This document shows positions 11,600-24,015 of a stretch of DNA of 64,000 nucleotides, one piece after another (the stretch's first letter is position 1; every line of letters starts with the position of its first letter). The DNA is from Larimichthys crocea. Taxonomy: Eukaryota > Chordata > Actinopteri > Sciaenidae. Where the stretch lies: positions 19,214,636 through 19,278,635 of the forward strand of contig NC_040032.1 in assembly GCF_000972845.2 (NCBI RefSeq), read 5' to 3'. The notes under the pieces were generated by a model that worked only from the letters and a program-made list of their open reading frames with translations, did no database searches and had not been told where the DNA came from. Both the position numbers and the translations under genes were made by a program.

Positions 11600-12260
11600 T
11601 TATCCTCTTTATTCAAGAGGGTAGATTTTCAGTTTGAGAGCATGGTTTCTCCTTTTCATGCTCAGATTTTGTGCACGCACCCAGATTTCTGCTGCTTTCT
11701 TTCAAAATGTGTGCTTGGACTCAAAAATCACATGCTTATGCTCAGATTTCTTCTTCTTAGACACAAACATTTTGCTCGCGCTCAAATCTAAATCGAACTG
11801 CGCTAAGAACAAGCACGTCCTCTCAGACTGAAGGATGTCCCTCCCTGCGCTTAAAATAGCGTTTCACCAGCCAATAGGGAGACAGCTAGAGTGTGGACCA
11901 ATCTTGGGTGTGTTCCTTCGCCGTTTTTGAACGCTCCGCAGGGGTGGGTATATGGTCTGTTTGTAAAACTACTTCTCTCTTAAAATACACAAATTTACCA
12001 TATTAGCCAGCTATTTGAATTGTCACCTATTTAAGACGCCATCTTATTTATGTATACGGTAATTAATCTTAAATAATCCTAAAAAGAGTTATCATAGTTT
12101 AGATTTTTTTCAGATTTTATAGTGTTATAGTGTCGAATGGTTAAGTACCTTGCTATTTATTGTATTTTGCACCATGGGACGTACGGTTCGCTTCCCGCCC
12201 GCCGCACGTGAAGATGCAAATAAGCTTACAGATGTTGTAAAAAAAATTATTGATAGCTTA
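11600..12260. other. CpG-bearing segment with spaced 'CTCAGATTT' motifs and CCAAT boxes
   Basis: Related words recur: 'catgctcagatttt' (11657), 'acccagatttctgctgcttt' (11680), 'tatgctcagatttcttcttc' (11737) and 'cgcgctcaaatc' (about 11778). Two CCAAT boxes follow (about 11871 and 11899), then a 'gggtgggtatatgg' word and a CpG cluster at 12178-12212. It resembles a decayed promoter-bearing repeat. No gene is recognised. The short frame beginning at 12174 has no family resemblance I can name. Confidence 0.3.
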
Positions 12261-15200
12261 TCGGGAAGTCTAAATAATGACTTTAAAGCAAATTGTCTTT
12301 CTTGTAGCTTTCTTATTTATCTATTCATGCACTCTTCAAGAGTGTGTCAACACCCAAGTCAAAGCAAGCCTTTCTTATAATTGTACCGATACCAACTTGC
12401 GGTTCACAATTCCTCTATGGCAAGGGGTCGTGGCTGAATCAAGCTTGTTAAAAACAAAAGTTCAAAAGGTCAGAATAACAAGCTCCTCTAAAATTTTCCA
12501 TTTCATAAGTAGGTTTAACAAGCAAATACAGGTGGCTCAAAACCAAAAGAACATGACAAGGATCTGCCAACTCACTGGTATATGTTGCAGGGCTGATGAG
12601 GAAGGTACTGTAAGCTCAGGTAAGGAGAATGAGGTGATTGGAGGGCAGATGAGAGAGGCAGGATCTGGAGTAAAAGGTAAGTCGACAGGCATCTGGTGGA
12701 CAGTTGGATAACAACAATGGAGAGGATTTGGATGTAGAGCAGGGGCCAAAGAGGCAAACTGTGATGCATTTGAGAGTAGCAATAACTAATGAAATATACA
12801 GTTCACATGTAAAATTTGTTTATGGCTTATCAGGCGGCATTCAGAAGTGTAAAAATTTACCCCTTTAAGCTTAATATCCCTATGTTCGTCTAAAAGGTGC
12901 AAACATTACCATTTGGTGCTGGGCAGATATCATACAGTGGTGTCAGTGCTGTTTCTGTTGCCTGTTGCTGTGGGAAATGTGGTTGAAAAAGATTTTTAAA
13001 AAAACACAATTGAAGATGTCCCTACATCACTGGGAAAATATTTAAGTTAAGTTTATTAATGACACCACAACTTGCTTCCAAACTGGTTGTAATGACACAA
13101 AATCTGCTTTTTCTTGCTCTTAAATTCAGATTTTACAGTGAGTACAGAGACATCTTTCTCTTTCTGCAGATGAATTTGCAAGCAGCCTGCTCAAACTCTG
13201 CACATACTGTACATTATGCTGAAAAGTGAAGGTCACACATTGAAAGTAAAGCGTTGTGAGTCCTTGAGAGACAATATCACAATCATAACCACTATGACTT
13301 TCACCTTCATTAGACATGTCCAAGTTTGGAGAAACAGAAATCCTGGCAGCTAAAAAAAAAAATGTGTTTTTGGCTAATAAAAACAGGCCCACCTAAAAAT
13401 GTCTGTTCAAGTGTATGCTATAGGACATAGTCTACATATTCATACATATTCTGAATGCCATGGCATAATACACCAAACAAGGAACAGTTGGGCCTAATTG
13501 TCGGAATACATAAGATTTATGGTTGAGACAGTAGTGTCAAGGGAAAGGGTTGTCTTATGGCAAGGTGAGCAGTGAGTTGTTGTTGCAGCATTGCTTTGCC
13601 CTATGTCCATTCTGGGACTTCTGTCTGCATTGCCAAATTGGAAGCACTTTCTACTGTAGAGATCACGCAGACTATGCATAGGTGTCTCATATAACCCTCC
13701 CTTTAAACAACCAAGTGAAACAAGGATTACTAGCACCCAGCTTAAAAAAACCACTGAATTGTACATTTGTTACATAACGCAACTGATAAATGTTCTATTC
13801 CTTTTAGTCTGGGCTATAAAACAGAGCCTGAGCCTTGAGGAAATCAGGCTCATCATATGGGATTGAAGAATTGCTGAAATCCACAGCCTAATTAGTGCAC
13901 TTCCTCTAAAAATAGGACATCATCTGCATTGTGATAGCAAAGTCTCCTTGAACTAAAAAGTGCAGAGTTTATCTCTGCCTTAAAAATCCCCCAAAGGAGA
14001 CTAAAAACAGCTGCAGATTATTCATATCGTTATTTGCATTAAGTCTGCAAACATCACAGATAACTACAGGAAGATCATTTAGGCCAAACAGTTAAACCAT
14101 AGAGTTTTGAATATAAAGGGATAATATACCTGAGCCATGCCAGATGAAGACTTTTTACAGCAGAATCAAACCCCTTGCCCATATTATGTCTTTCTTAAAC
14201 TCTTGTTACAGTGTCACTGAATTGACAGATTTTGCTAGTTTCTCTGAAATGGAGCAAGCCAACTAATTCTGACATTTAACATAGGTTTTGGTGGAGTTTC
14301 CCTTCTAAGCCTTGATTTTGAACAGCAAGGAAATGCAATCCAAGGATTCCAAACAGTATAAGTGTCTGAATTGGTAAATAGGTGATTCTCCATTGTCCAG
14401 GTAAGAGTAAGACTTGTGCTATGAAAGTAATGGTTAAAATCTTCTCAACCATCCACTGTACATAAACAACCTCTTCTTAACCGGAAGCCAGTAGACATAA
14501 GCCACAATTGTGGTGATGTGATGTGTTAGAAAAAGTAAGAAGAGGTGAGAGATTGACCTTTGACTAATGTCAGCAGGGAGAAAGTTCCAGAAATCTAGCC
14601 CGAGGAAAAAGAAATCTAGGTCACCAGAGTAATACATTGACTGTTGGCAATAACTCTGAGCTGGATAAAACAAGACTGTTTTGACATGTGGTTCAACAGT
14701 CGGGTCACAATTAAGAAATAGCATCAAGATTTCTGGCATCAGGGATTGATTACACAGAAGGGTGCCAAGTATAGTTCCTGCATTTATTTATAAGGTTTGA
14801 AAATCGGAACAATAGAGGAAGATGGTGAATAAGTGTTGTACCATTCAACTTTATAATACTCTACTTTAAAACTAAATAAAACTATTCAGAAAATATGGTT
14901 TTCCCAAACAAATTAGCATTTCATTAATTCATTTCATTTAATTAGCTGCAGAAAACTGTTTGTGGGGTCCTTGGCAATATAGTGAAGGGAACTGGAGTTG
15001 AACTGCATGTACTATAAACTGTGTTTGAGCCAGATGAGCTTTTAATGACCAGAAGCAAAAATAAAGCAGACCACCTTTGCCCTATTTAACCAAAGAAAAA
15101 AACAAGCTTGAATGAACGCGTATGAATTTGAAGCAGAAAGGCAACTTAATTTAACGAGACTGTTAAGGCTGTTAGCATTACACGTCAACAGCTTTAACAG

Positions 15201-17585
15201 CCGTACTAAGTGTAGGTAACAAGTACAGAATTGCTGCCATTTGACTTTTTGAATTACAGAAAAACATTGCAGAGCTTTACAAAAATGCTACAAGGGAGCC
15301 ACTGCAAATCTGCCTGCACAGAACTGTTTAACAGCCAAGTTTGCTGGGTTTCCAGTTCTGGCCGAAAGTCACATTGCAAACAAATATAATTTTTCTTTGT
15401 CACTTGCAAAAAAGTCCTCTGAACCTTTTTGGTAAAAAAATACACACACACTCACTTTTAATAATCCTATTCGACACTTTACATTTGCCTTCTGTCATCA
15501 CTGATTATCCTAATGGCTCAATCACACGTCCAAGGTGACTCTCAGATAGAGCAATTTTTGCTATGTGTGACAAAACACTGGCCAGATGTTTAATATCCTG
15601 TGTTGGAACCAACAAATAAAGATCATACAGTTTAATTAAAAGACACAACATGTGAGCAATTAACAGTAACTGCTGACATTTCTAAGAGGTGATGGCAAGA
15701 CCACCAACACAATTAATGTCTATTTAGTCACACATTCATCATTTTGAGGTGCGTCGTCATCTGAGTCTCATCCCATTACAGTTTTATGTACCGAAAAATA
15801 AGTTAGAAGTTCTAGTTTATGTTCTTGTACACCGTATGATCGGTGGGGGCCCTTGGGCCCCCTTTAAGGGTTAATTTTGACTTTGGCCTCTGTTTATGGC
15901 CTCTGATTACATGAGCGCAGCATGTGTTCAACAGAGCAGTACAATAAAGAAAGCAGTAAATATCCCAAAAGGCACAATTTAATGCCATAATAAGGACAAT
16001 GTACATTGAAGAGTTTGTAGTGAATATTTGCATTTGTTACACAAGTACATCATTTTCTTACAGGTATACCAATGTCATCCAGGAACAATTATGTATATAT
16101 AATTTCACTGGATCAGCAACACGTTTTATGAAGCACTGCTAGAAAGGTGAACTCATTATCCTTATAAAACTAATGCAAATATTAAAAATGAATAGATTAA
16201 CATAAACCTTGTGGTGCAGTACAGTAAGTGACTGAGCCCAAAATAAGCAACTAAACATCTCTTGAAGCAACTGTGGAATCTATAGTAACAAGAAATATTA
16301 TTGTTATGGAGGTCTGTCTTCTGGCAGCAGTGCAGGAACATAGTCTGACAAATGACCTTGCCAGAACGAACAAACAGGTAGGTAAATGGGCAGTTGTCCA
16401 CAAGCACAGTGTCAAAGTAGTACTGACCAGTTATATTTGAGAGCAAAAGAGGCAGATCTTATTGGCCAAAATGCAATCTTGGAAAACATCGGCTATTGCC
16501 TAATGATGATTTAGCTTTTGTGAAAGCTATCTGCACTCATATGCAGATCATTTTTGCACATCAAGTACTCTGATTTCACCAGAAGCTGAGAAATATTTCC
16601 CCCTAAAACCGGTCATGTCTAATGGATTCTAAGAATAATGAAACTTATTATCTAATTAGGGAAAATAACGAATTATTTTGAACTTAATGTTGAACATTTG
16701 GACTGTTAAAATGACCTTCTGAACCCATGCAATTTTATGCTTAACAAAGAATGCTAATTTGGCCGTGGAAAACAAATGTTTGGTTTTGTTGCTTTGGAGA
16801 ACAACTTTCATAAGAAACTCATGCTGGTTTGGAAATATAAGCTATAATAAAAAACAGGATGACACTATGATATAAATCAGTGTGTACTGTTGAAAATGAG
16901 AGGCATGGCTCTAATAAGATGATTTCTCTTCTCTTTAGTGCATGCAGTAGGTAAGAGATGACTTTAAGACCTAAAAAGCTGCAGCAGAATCAGGTCATCT
17001 AAGTGATTTTGCACCATTTCTCAGAGGTATGCAGTCAGACATTTGGTGGATGTGCTTGGCTGCAGAGTCAATGATGCAAAGCTTCCATCTGTGGGGTTGT
17101 GGCCTGAAATGATAAGCTAATTGTAGTATTATATAGTAGTGGGTATATATTAATGTTTATGTAAAAAAAAATAATGCCATTTTTAGTAGGTTGTCACACA
17201 CTCCCTCTCACACATGCTTTCATACTGAATAGGTGTGGGTGAGTTTCTTTGCCAGGGATTAGAGATGAGACTGACACCATGCTCTCACTAAACTGGTTAC
17301 ATCTGAAAACACATGTTCTCCTCTCTGTTGTGTTCTTTGATTCACACTCAGTCACAGTTTTTCACACCAAAGAAATTGAGCTTTACAGTCAGTTCAGGCA
17401 CTGTGTCGCAGGAGCCAAATTTAGCTGAATTTAGCATAAGTGTCAATGAATCAAACATCTTATGATAGAGAACTTGTCATTGTGTCCTCATACTTTCTGA
17501 CTGCACTGCAGATCTGGCGAAGTGAACTTACATTTTTGAGAAATTTGGGCAACAAGAAAGAAAAAAAAAAATCAATACCACCAAG
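12261..17585. other. Gene-free stretch, mostly unidentified
   Basis: No exon or transposase signature was seen. A GC-rich hairpin lies at 15845-15862. The block 14434-14750 ('ggaagccagtagacataagcc', 'agcagggagaaagttccag') has wording reminiscent of fish LINE 3' tails such as 36640-36990, but too weakly to annotate. The rest looks unique. Confidence 0.5.
15845..15862. other. Perfect GC hairpin
   Basis: gggggccc-tt-gggccccc is an exact 8-bp stem with a 2-base loop in AT-rich surroundings. There is no following U-run on either strand and no gene. It is probably the remnant of a repeat end. Confidence 0.6.
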
Positions 17586-18120
17586 CTTGGACTTGGCAAT
17601 CTGGGGATTCTGACAAATGCCAGATGGGCTGGCCCTTCTAGTGGGTCACAAGGCCACCACCAGTGGGGAAAAATGTGGTTACAAAATACAACTGACATGC
17701 TGGCCACAGCCCACTGTGGGAATGGCTTATCTGATTGGGGGTTATATGGTCCCAAAACTCTAATAGGCCATCGCTGTAAGCGGAGACGGCAAGTCGTCAG
17801 CTCTCCCCACCCCTTCAAATGGATGCACCAGTGTAATATCAGAGGTCAAGTGGGAGATAATCAAATTAAATCAAGACAGATAGAGTGGAGTTTGAATGGG
17901 GGGTGGAGCAGTCCAGATGAAAATTACTAGGGTCAAATTTGTTCCCAGTCCGACCATAGATACAACTCCCTTGTCTGTATGGTAAATGTGGTAATATCTA
18001 CCACCAGCAGCCAGTTAGCTTAGCGCAAAGACTGGAAACAGTTGTTACAACTTGTTTATTTAATCCATGCAAAGAAGAAGTGTAGAAATGACATCATTTT
18101 GTGGGGGATCTGTCTATTTT
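17586..18120 (+). repeat. Teleost interspersed repeat (family R3), 5' portion long
   Basis: Blocks seen in order: 'ggggattctgacaaatgcca', 'acatgctggccacagcccac', 'aataggccatcgctgtaagc', 'agatgaaaattactagggtc', 'cagccagttagcttagcgca' and 'aaagactggaaacag'. The last words belong to a percomorph repeat I recognise; a second degenerate copy of that portion is at 42495-42730. The block after 'ggaaacag' usually contains a longer insert, so this copy appears internally deleted. No coding capacity. Confidence 0.55.
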
Positions 18121-20807
18121 GTTGTTAGTACAGATACGGCGTGTCCAAACCATATGTGTGCTTACATCTCCTTCTGTTCTTAGTCTCTTTAGAATTAACC
18201 CTTAAACAAATGTAAAGACACCCAGCTGGCTTTAAACTTTCCTCCTCATTGGTGTACATTTTGGCTGCTCTCTAATGGCCTTTTGAACCCTTTATGACAT
18301 ACCTGAAATGCAGACAGTGGCCTCCGAAGTGTGACTAAGCTTGTGAGTGTTATATGAGCAGATTGAAACGACATGTATAAGCACATTCATACTCCTCACA
18401 GGACAAACCTATACAATTTTGGACACCGCATTAGCTTTCCCATAGTGCCACCCACAGGATAAAGGGTCAAATTTGCACACAACATACCTATGATGCAGAT
18501 AGCCAAAGTATTGAGCTTGCATACTGTACTCCAAAGGTGATAAACCTTGCGATGACTCCAGTAGTTCAGTTGTAGTTCAGTCATCGTTTTAACAAATAAA
18601 CTACTTAGGAAAGGTTTTCTTTGACACGTCAAACTTGTACTAAGTTAAAATGTTTTGGTGAAAGGTTGGAAATGCATGTACATTGGCTTTTTTTCCAGGC
18701 TGAAAAGGTTACATAGAAGCCTAAGTACAAAGCTCATCAGCAGATTTTTAAAGGTTTCTCAGTGTGGGTGCTTTACCCAGCCTCTGCCAGCAATTCTAAA
18801 GAAGTGCCCTTTAAAAGTATATTCAGTTCAGGGGCAAAAACTGTGATAACATCGAGAACAGAGGATGTAACAAGCAACAAAGGTTCTACGACCATGGCCC
18901 CTGCCCCTTTCAGAGGCTGCAAATAAAAATTATTCTCCAAGTATTTCTAAATTTCATACAGGTATCTCATATAAGAACCAAATTAACAAAGCACTACAAC
19001 AAAAGTAATAAAACTAATGATTTTCTATTGTGTTATATAACAAGTAATTTGAAATGCAAAAATTAGAACTAATCTTATGTTTTATTTTCACTCCCACTGC
19101 AATGATATCTAAAAATGAAATCAGGAGGGCCATAGAGTTACAGTGCAACCATAATTCTAACAGTAAGAGACAACTGTATCATTGATTGATGCGGAGAAAA
19201 GAGGCTAATCCACGGGAGATGAGAGGAAAGCTTTTCTTCAAGCAGTCCGATTTGGCTTGAGGTGATTAATACGTGCAAAAAAATAAGATGGATTAAAAGA
19301 GCTGTCAAGCAAAATAACAAGCAACCCTGGGACGGAGACAGGAACAAATCAAAGCCTTAAATGTGACATGCTAGAACTGCTACACTGCAGTGGGGAAGAA
19401 TTTACATAGTGCATAAATTAACTCTGGGCCACTAGTTTTAGTGATTCAAGTACAGTGTGCTTACTAAGCAGAAAATGACTGAGAGTCATCAGACAGATGC
19501 TCCACTACCGTTTATATGGAGAAGATAAAACTAGTCAGTGTATGAGGCCCATTACTGACTCGCTTGATATAACTTTTAAAATTTTAAAATTTTGGTCATC
19601 ATCACAAAACAAGCACTGAAAGATATAGTCTGTCTAGCACAGTAAGCCTTGTTTACTCTGAAGGGGCTTGTTTGCCTCCCTGTGCATTATCTCACTTATA
19701 TGAGGTGTTAACCAAGGACAAAAGAAGGGAAGAAAAGGTATACAGATTTCAACTCAACCTGTTTTTATTAGTCACTTCATTTTTAAATGACATTTAGAAC
19801 CCTTTAGGAACTTTGTGTCCTGGTAATGTTAGCAACCTCTTCAATTTTAATAGTCTCAGAGCGGAGATTTGTCTTGCAGCCAAAGGTTAGGTTGGTGTTG
19901 GTGCAATCTATACCCTGCTATGTTCCCTCATGTGGATATTTTTTTCTTATAGTTGCTTTGGAGTTTGTCATGTAAAATCCAAGCAATAATTGTGTTTATG
20001 TTTCTTCTTGTCCTGTTTAAGATGTATCTTGAAAAAAGGTTATGTGAGGAAATCTGCTACCCACATCTGTAAAGGAATATCAAGACACCCAGATTGAGAG
20101 TGTGTGCACCAGAACCAGTAACACCAAAAAGTGTTTTGAGGTTATGTGGTGGAAGGAATACCTTTTTGCATAGTGAGAAGAAACACCATAAGCAAATAAT
20201 GTCCTTCAAATGGTTTGATAAAGGTTCAGAAGCAATACAGAGTTCTATTTAAGAGGATTAGAGCAGTATTCAAACCGACAAACAAAGAGAGTAGAAAACA
20301 GGATGTATTTATATCCATGTGAGTGATTTATGTGACTAGATAGAGGAAATCTGTGTGTAATCTGACTGAAAGAGACACTTCGCCCTCACCTATGAGTGAG
20401 GTCATCAGTTCTGTGGTTAGGTGTCTGCAAGGTCAAAAGTGCACAGGCATGAACAAAAGGAGACCACATTATGGTCCATCGAAGCTTGCTTGTTAATTGT
20501 TTGTTTAACCATAGTTTCCTCACTGATCCATCCTGAGTTTGTTTTTGCATTATGTTCTGTTACAGTTCACATACATTACCACCTTTGGTTAAAGTAAAAC
20601 AGATGAGTATTGTTAAATTTAGTTTCTTAAAGTAGTTTATTGATTCATTTTTGGGTTAATTGTCTGTATTTTGTTACTTACCATATCCACATGGTGTTCC
20701 AGGAACAAAAAGGGGAACGGGCCTTCTTCTTTCTCCCTGAAGTGGACATCCTTCTACTACAGTACTGCCTCCTTCTGGTCTTTACCAGTCGACTTTTTCC
20801 TACCATG
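18121..20807. other. Gene-free stretch, nothing identified
   Basis: AT-rich, no recognisable exon, repeat or RNA gene. Short open frames here have no family resemblance. Confidence 0.5.
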
Positions 20808-21017
20808 TTACGGTCTTGTAATTAGTCCTGTTGCTTTCAAAAAACTCAATATCTCCTCCTTTCTCTCCCTAGAGCCCCCACACTCCAGAACATCTTTGAA
20901 CCTGGCTCCTCCTAGCCTCTGTAACCCTGTGATCATAACCCTTTCTGTTTCATACTTCCTGCATGAAATGAGGACATGCTCCACCATCTCCTTTTCTCCA
21001 AAGGAACTGCAGTGCCT
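20808..21017 (-). pseudogene. LINE ORF2 C-terminal fragment
   Basis: On the minus strand an open stretch of about 70 codons includes CSSFGEKEMVEHVLISCRKY, then a segment with ECGGSRERKEEILSFL, and ends KATGLITRP followed by a stop (TAA, complement of 20808-20810). The pattern 'C..xGE.E.VEHVL..C.KY' with a closing 'FL..TGL..R-stop' is the C-terminal tail that follows the reverse transcriptase and RNase H region in fish non-LTR retrotransposons. The natural stop is preserved, but an in-frame stop closes the frame at 21018-21020 and no reverse-transcriptase core lies upstream. This is a 5'-truncated dead copy, as is usual for LINE insertions. The clade is uncertain, possibly I-like. Sequence left of the stop (to about 20700) is probably its 3' UTR. 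Confidence 0.7.
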
Positions 21018-21339
21018 TTAAAAAGCACACTGTTCAAGTTACTGTGACCAATTCTTAATCTACACATAGTTACTTTTTTGTGTTATTTCCACTATTTCTA
21101 ACCCCTCCTACTTTATTTGGTGTCATCCTTTTATCTCATTCTCACTGTTTGATCACTTCCCTCCAAACTATGCTTTTCCCTCTGATTTTGAAAGTTTAAT
21201 AATCATTTCCACATCTTCTCTTCTAACCAGATGGACCAACCACTTCCTGTATTTATACCCTGTGTGACATCATTAGTGATGTCACTGGGTTAGCTCAAGT
21301 ATGTAGGGGTGGGTTAAATGCATCCACACTTTTGCATGT

Positions 21340-21457
21340 CTATTTGTGTTCTGATTCTGAGCCAGCCATACTTCACCTGCCCACCAGGTGTCCTATTATA
21401 TTCCTCTGCCCTGCACACCTGTGGCTCATCCATACATGCTGAATGTGTCATCAGCAG
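21340..21457 (+). repeat. 118-bp direct repeat, left of assembly gap (family R2)
   Basis: It is identical to 21568-21685 except for about two substitutions and has the same length. The pair brackets the N run, with about 100 unmatched bases between this copy and the gap. Either contig ends overlap without being joined, or two ends of one repeat (for instance LTRs) flank unsequenced DNA. Confidence 0.85.
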
Positions 21458-21557
21458 CTGCTCATGAGTGTCTGTGCACATGTTTCTATTGTCTGATTGC
21501 CTTTGTTGTCCTTTGTCTTGTAAGTTTAAATATGTATTGACAGTTCCAAGACTTTCC

Positions 21558-21567
21558 NNNNNNNNNN
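21558..21567. other. Assembly gap (10 N)
   Basis: Fixed-length N run of unknown true size. Any frame crossing it is artificial. Confidence 1.
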
Positions 21568-21685
21568 CTATTTGTGTTCTGATTCTGAGCCAGCCATACT
21601 TCACCTGCCCACCAGGTGTCCTATTATATTCCTCTGCCCTGCACACCTGTGGCTCATCCATTCATGCTGCATGTGTCATCAGCAG
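21568..21685 (+). repeat. 118-bp direct repeat, right of assembly gap (family R2)
   Basis: It starts at the first base after the gap and matches 21340-21457. After 'cagcag' the two copies diverge completely. Confidence 0.85.
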
Positions 21686-22607
21686 ACCTTCCTGTTGGAT
21701 TGTCTTATCCAATTGAGAAGAATCAAATGAAATTAAATGTCCTTAATGATGGTCAGGAGATGTGAAATAAGGATGTGCCCACCAGAAATCACTTGAGGAC
21801 TCAAATTAATGATCTCATCAGGCACCCGAAAAAACCAACCCTCCTACATATCCAGTGCCAGTGATCTCATGTATGGTAGAAACCAGACACTGCCTGATAA
21901 TTCAGAAAGAGGTTGTAAGTAGTTTTATTTGTTGCGAAATTGATAGAAAGAGGAAAGCACAGCTTTTTATTTGAAAAAGAGGAATTTTGCAGCCTAAACC
22001 TAACAAACCTGAACCTTGAGAATAATCTGTTGACTCAGTATAAAAATAAGAAGTCAGTGTGGACTTTTGGTAAGGACGTGAACCTCATTGTTCACTATTT
22101 GAAAATCTTGTGTTTGATCCAATCAGCCACCAAAATTTCCCCCCTTCAGGGACTTGGTCACTCTTTATACTGCATCACCTTTGTCAAAGCAATTTGTCTC
22201 TCATTGGAGAACTACAGAGGCACTTTAAACTTGGCAAGACAAGAATATTTTGAAGCAGCTCCCAGTCTATCTGCTGAGTCAAGCACTACTATGCTGAATC
22301 AAACGTGCATGTGCAAGAGAATTTCACATCTAGGGTTTAAATAAACCCACAATTTAGTTTTTTTTCCATAGCCTCAGTACAATCAAAGAAACGTGATGTT
22401 AGTCAGTAACACAAGTTGGGTTTTTTTGCCATCATTGGGCAAAAAATCCTCCTAGCTCTGTTTCAGGCTTTAGAAAATCCGGCTTGTGACAGAAGGGCAG
22501 ACCACTGGTCATTTCAGAAAGAGGACGTTCCTATTTGCTGTTTGACTCCCTCTGCTGCCATTCAAACGTTTGGGTTTAGTGGTAGGGGCTTAACAGAATG
22601 ATATGGC

Positions 22608-22646
<39 letters not shown>

Positions 22647-23507
22647 GTGGTGGAAGATTTTGCATGTTTGCACAGGTTTTTTTTTTTTTTTTTTGCCGAC
22701 TGCAGCTTTAACTTTGCATGAAATCACTGTGCAAAAATACATCACCTCTGAGCCAATCCACTAATCTAGGCGATTTCACTGAAAAATTGCAACATGTGCC
22801 TGAGAGGCAGGAACTAAAGAAGCATCAAGCAAACATGTGCATCATAGAAGGCTAGGAAGTGATGAAATTCAAAGTGTTGTTGATTCCAGCCATGCTCACC
22901 CAGCAGCTTTGCCTTGGAGCAGCGGGGGGAATCTCGGCCTGCAGCTGAAGCTTGTCAACAAGCTGTCATGGAGGCACAATGTGAGTTCAGTAACTCACTC
23001 TGCCCACACTTCAAAATAACCTTTCTCCTTCACTCCATCTCTGCCTCCTCCTCTTTTAGTTCCACCTCACCAAATAGCTGGCAGTCCCCTGGTTTGATGT
23101 GCCCTCTATTATGTAGGCATTGGGCCAAGATGCAGACACATTGTGAGACGCCCCTCAAGGTGCTGATCTGAGTCAGGCTGACAAGGGCGTCCAGGTTATT
23201 TACAAGAAAAGATATTGCTATTCTGTTTCCTGGTGTCAGTCTCCATGGGACATTTATAGGTTTTCCTTGGCTGTGTTTACTTTCTCTTCAGGAGTTGATG
23301 GAAGCCCAGAGAGAAGGTTAAAGTTTGTTTCTGTCTGCATGTCACTGTCTCTTAAGTGGTTAACTTGTGAACATGTAGTCAAAGGGTTATAGATTTGATT
23401 TCAGGTCACCTTATCACATGTTTAGCTTCTACCCCAGAGTTCAAAACATTCAAGTCAGGTGAACAAGAGGTACTAACTATGCCAAAAATAGTTTGACCTG
23501 ATGTGAT
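21686..23507. other. Gene-free stretch with (GA)n and poly-T tracts
   Basis: Contains a (GA)14 microsatellite at about 22614-22641 and a poly-T at about 22678-22694, followed by 'ccgactgcagctttaac', a word common in fish repeats. The open frame at 21940-22344 has no recognisable family and no codon-structure support. Confidence 0.5.
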
Positions 23508-24015
23508 GTACATTTACTCAAGTATTTACTTGAGTATTTCCATTTCATGCAAATTTATATTTCTAGTCCACAACATATCAGTGGAAAATATTGTACTTTC
23601 TACTCCACTAATTTGTATGACAGCTTTAGTTACAATTTTTCATATGCTTACTGTTCAGTGAAAATCATGTCATTGTGGGTTGCAAAAATATTAATTCGTA
23701 AGCTAAATAAAACTATTTATTCCCCCCTTGAAAGGTCGACTTTTTTAGAGATGTGTGGTTCTAACAGGACACTACACTACAAACATAAGCTGATCTTATA
23801 GAAGATTGTTGTAGTTGAGTGAACTAGACAACAGAATGTAATGTGTTTGTTTTGTTTTTCTTTGACACTTATACTAGTAAATTTTGCTGACAATACTTTG
23901 TTGTTTTTACTTTAGCACGGTTTTGAATGCAAGACTTGGGGTTGAGTATTCTCAGTATGGTATTGGCACATTTAGTAAGTAAAGCATCTAAATACTTTTT
24001 TGATATACCACTGTT
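23508..24015 (+). repeat. Teleost 'ACTCAAGTA' interspersed repeat, near full length
   Basis: The 5' part reads 'tttactcaagtatttacttg', then 'agtatttccatttcatgcaa', 'ggaaaatattgtactttcta', 'ctccactaatttgta' and 'gacagctttagtta'. The 3' part reads 'gagtattctcagtatggtat', 'agtaaagcatctaaatactt' and 'ataccactg'. This word order is one of the most abundant non-coding repeats in percomorph genomes as I know it. Both ends are present about 500 bp apart, so the copy is essentially complete but decayed. No coding region. Confidence 0.75.

Noticed and set aside
12277..12711. 144-codon plus-strand open frame
   Set aside because: Low-complexity, no recognised domain or conserved exon boundaries. It runs through repeat-like sequence.
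21314..21661. Minus-strand open frame crossing the N run with an internally repeated peptide
   Set aside because: The frame is created by the 10-N gap and the 118-bp duplicated flank. Not a repeat protein.
21940..22344. 134-codon plus-strand open frame
   Set aside because: No similarity to any family I can name and no supporting gene structure. Treated as chance.
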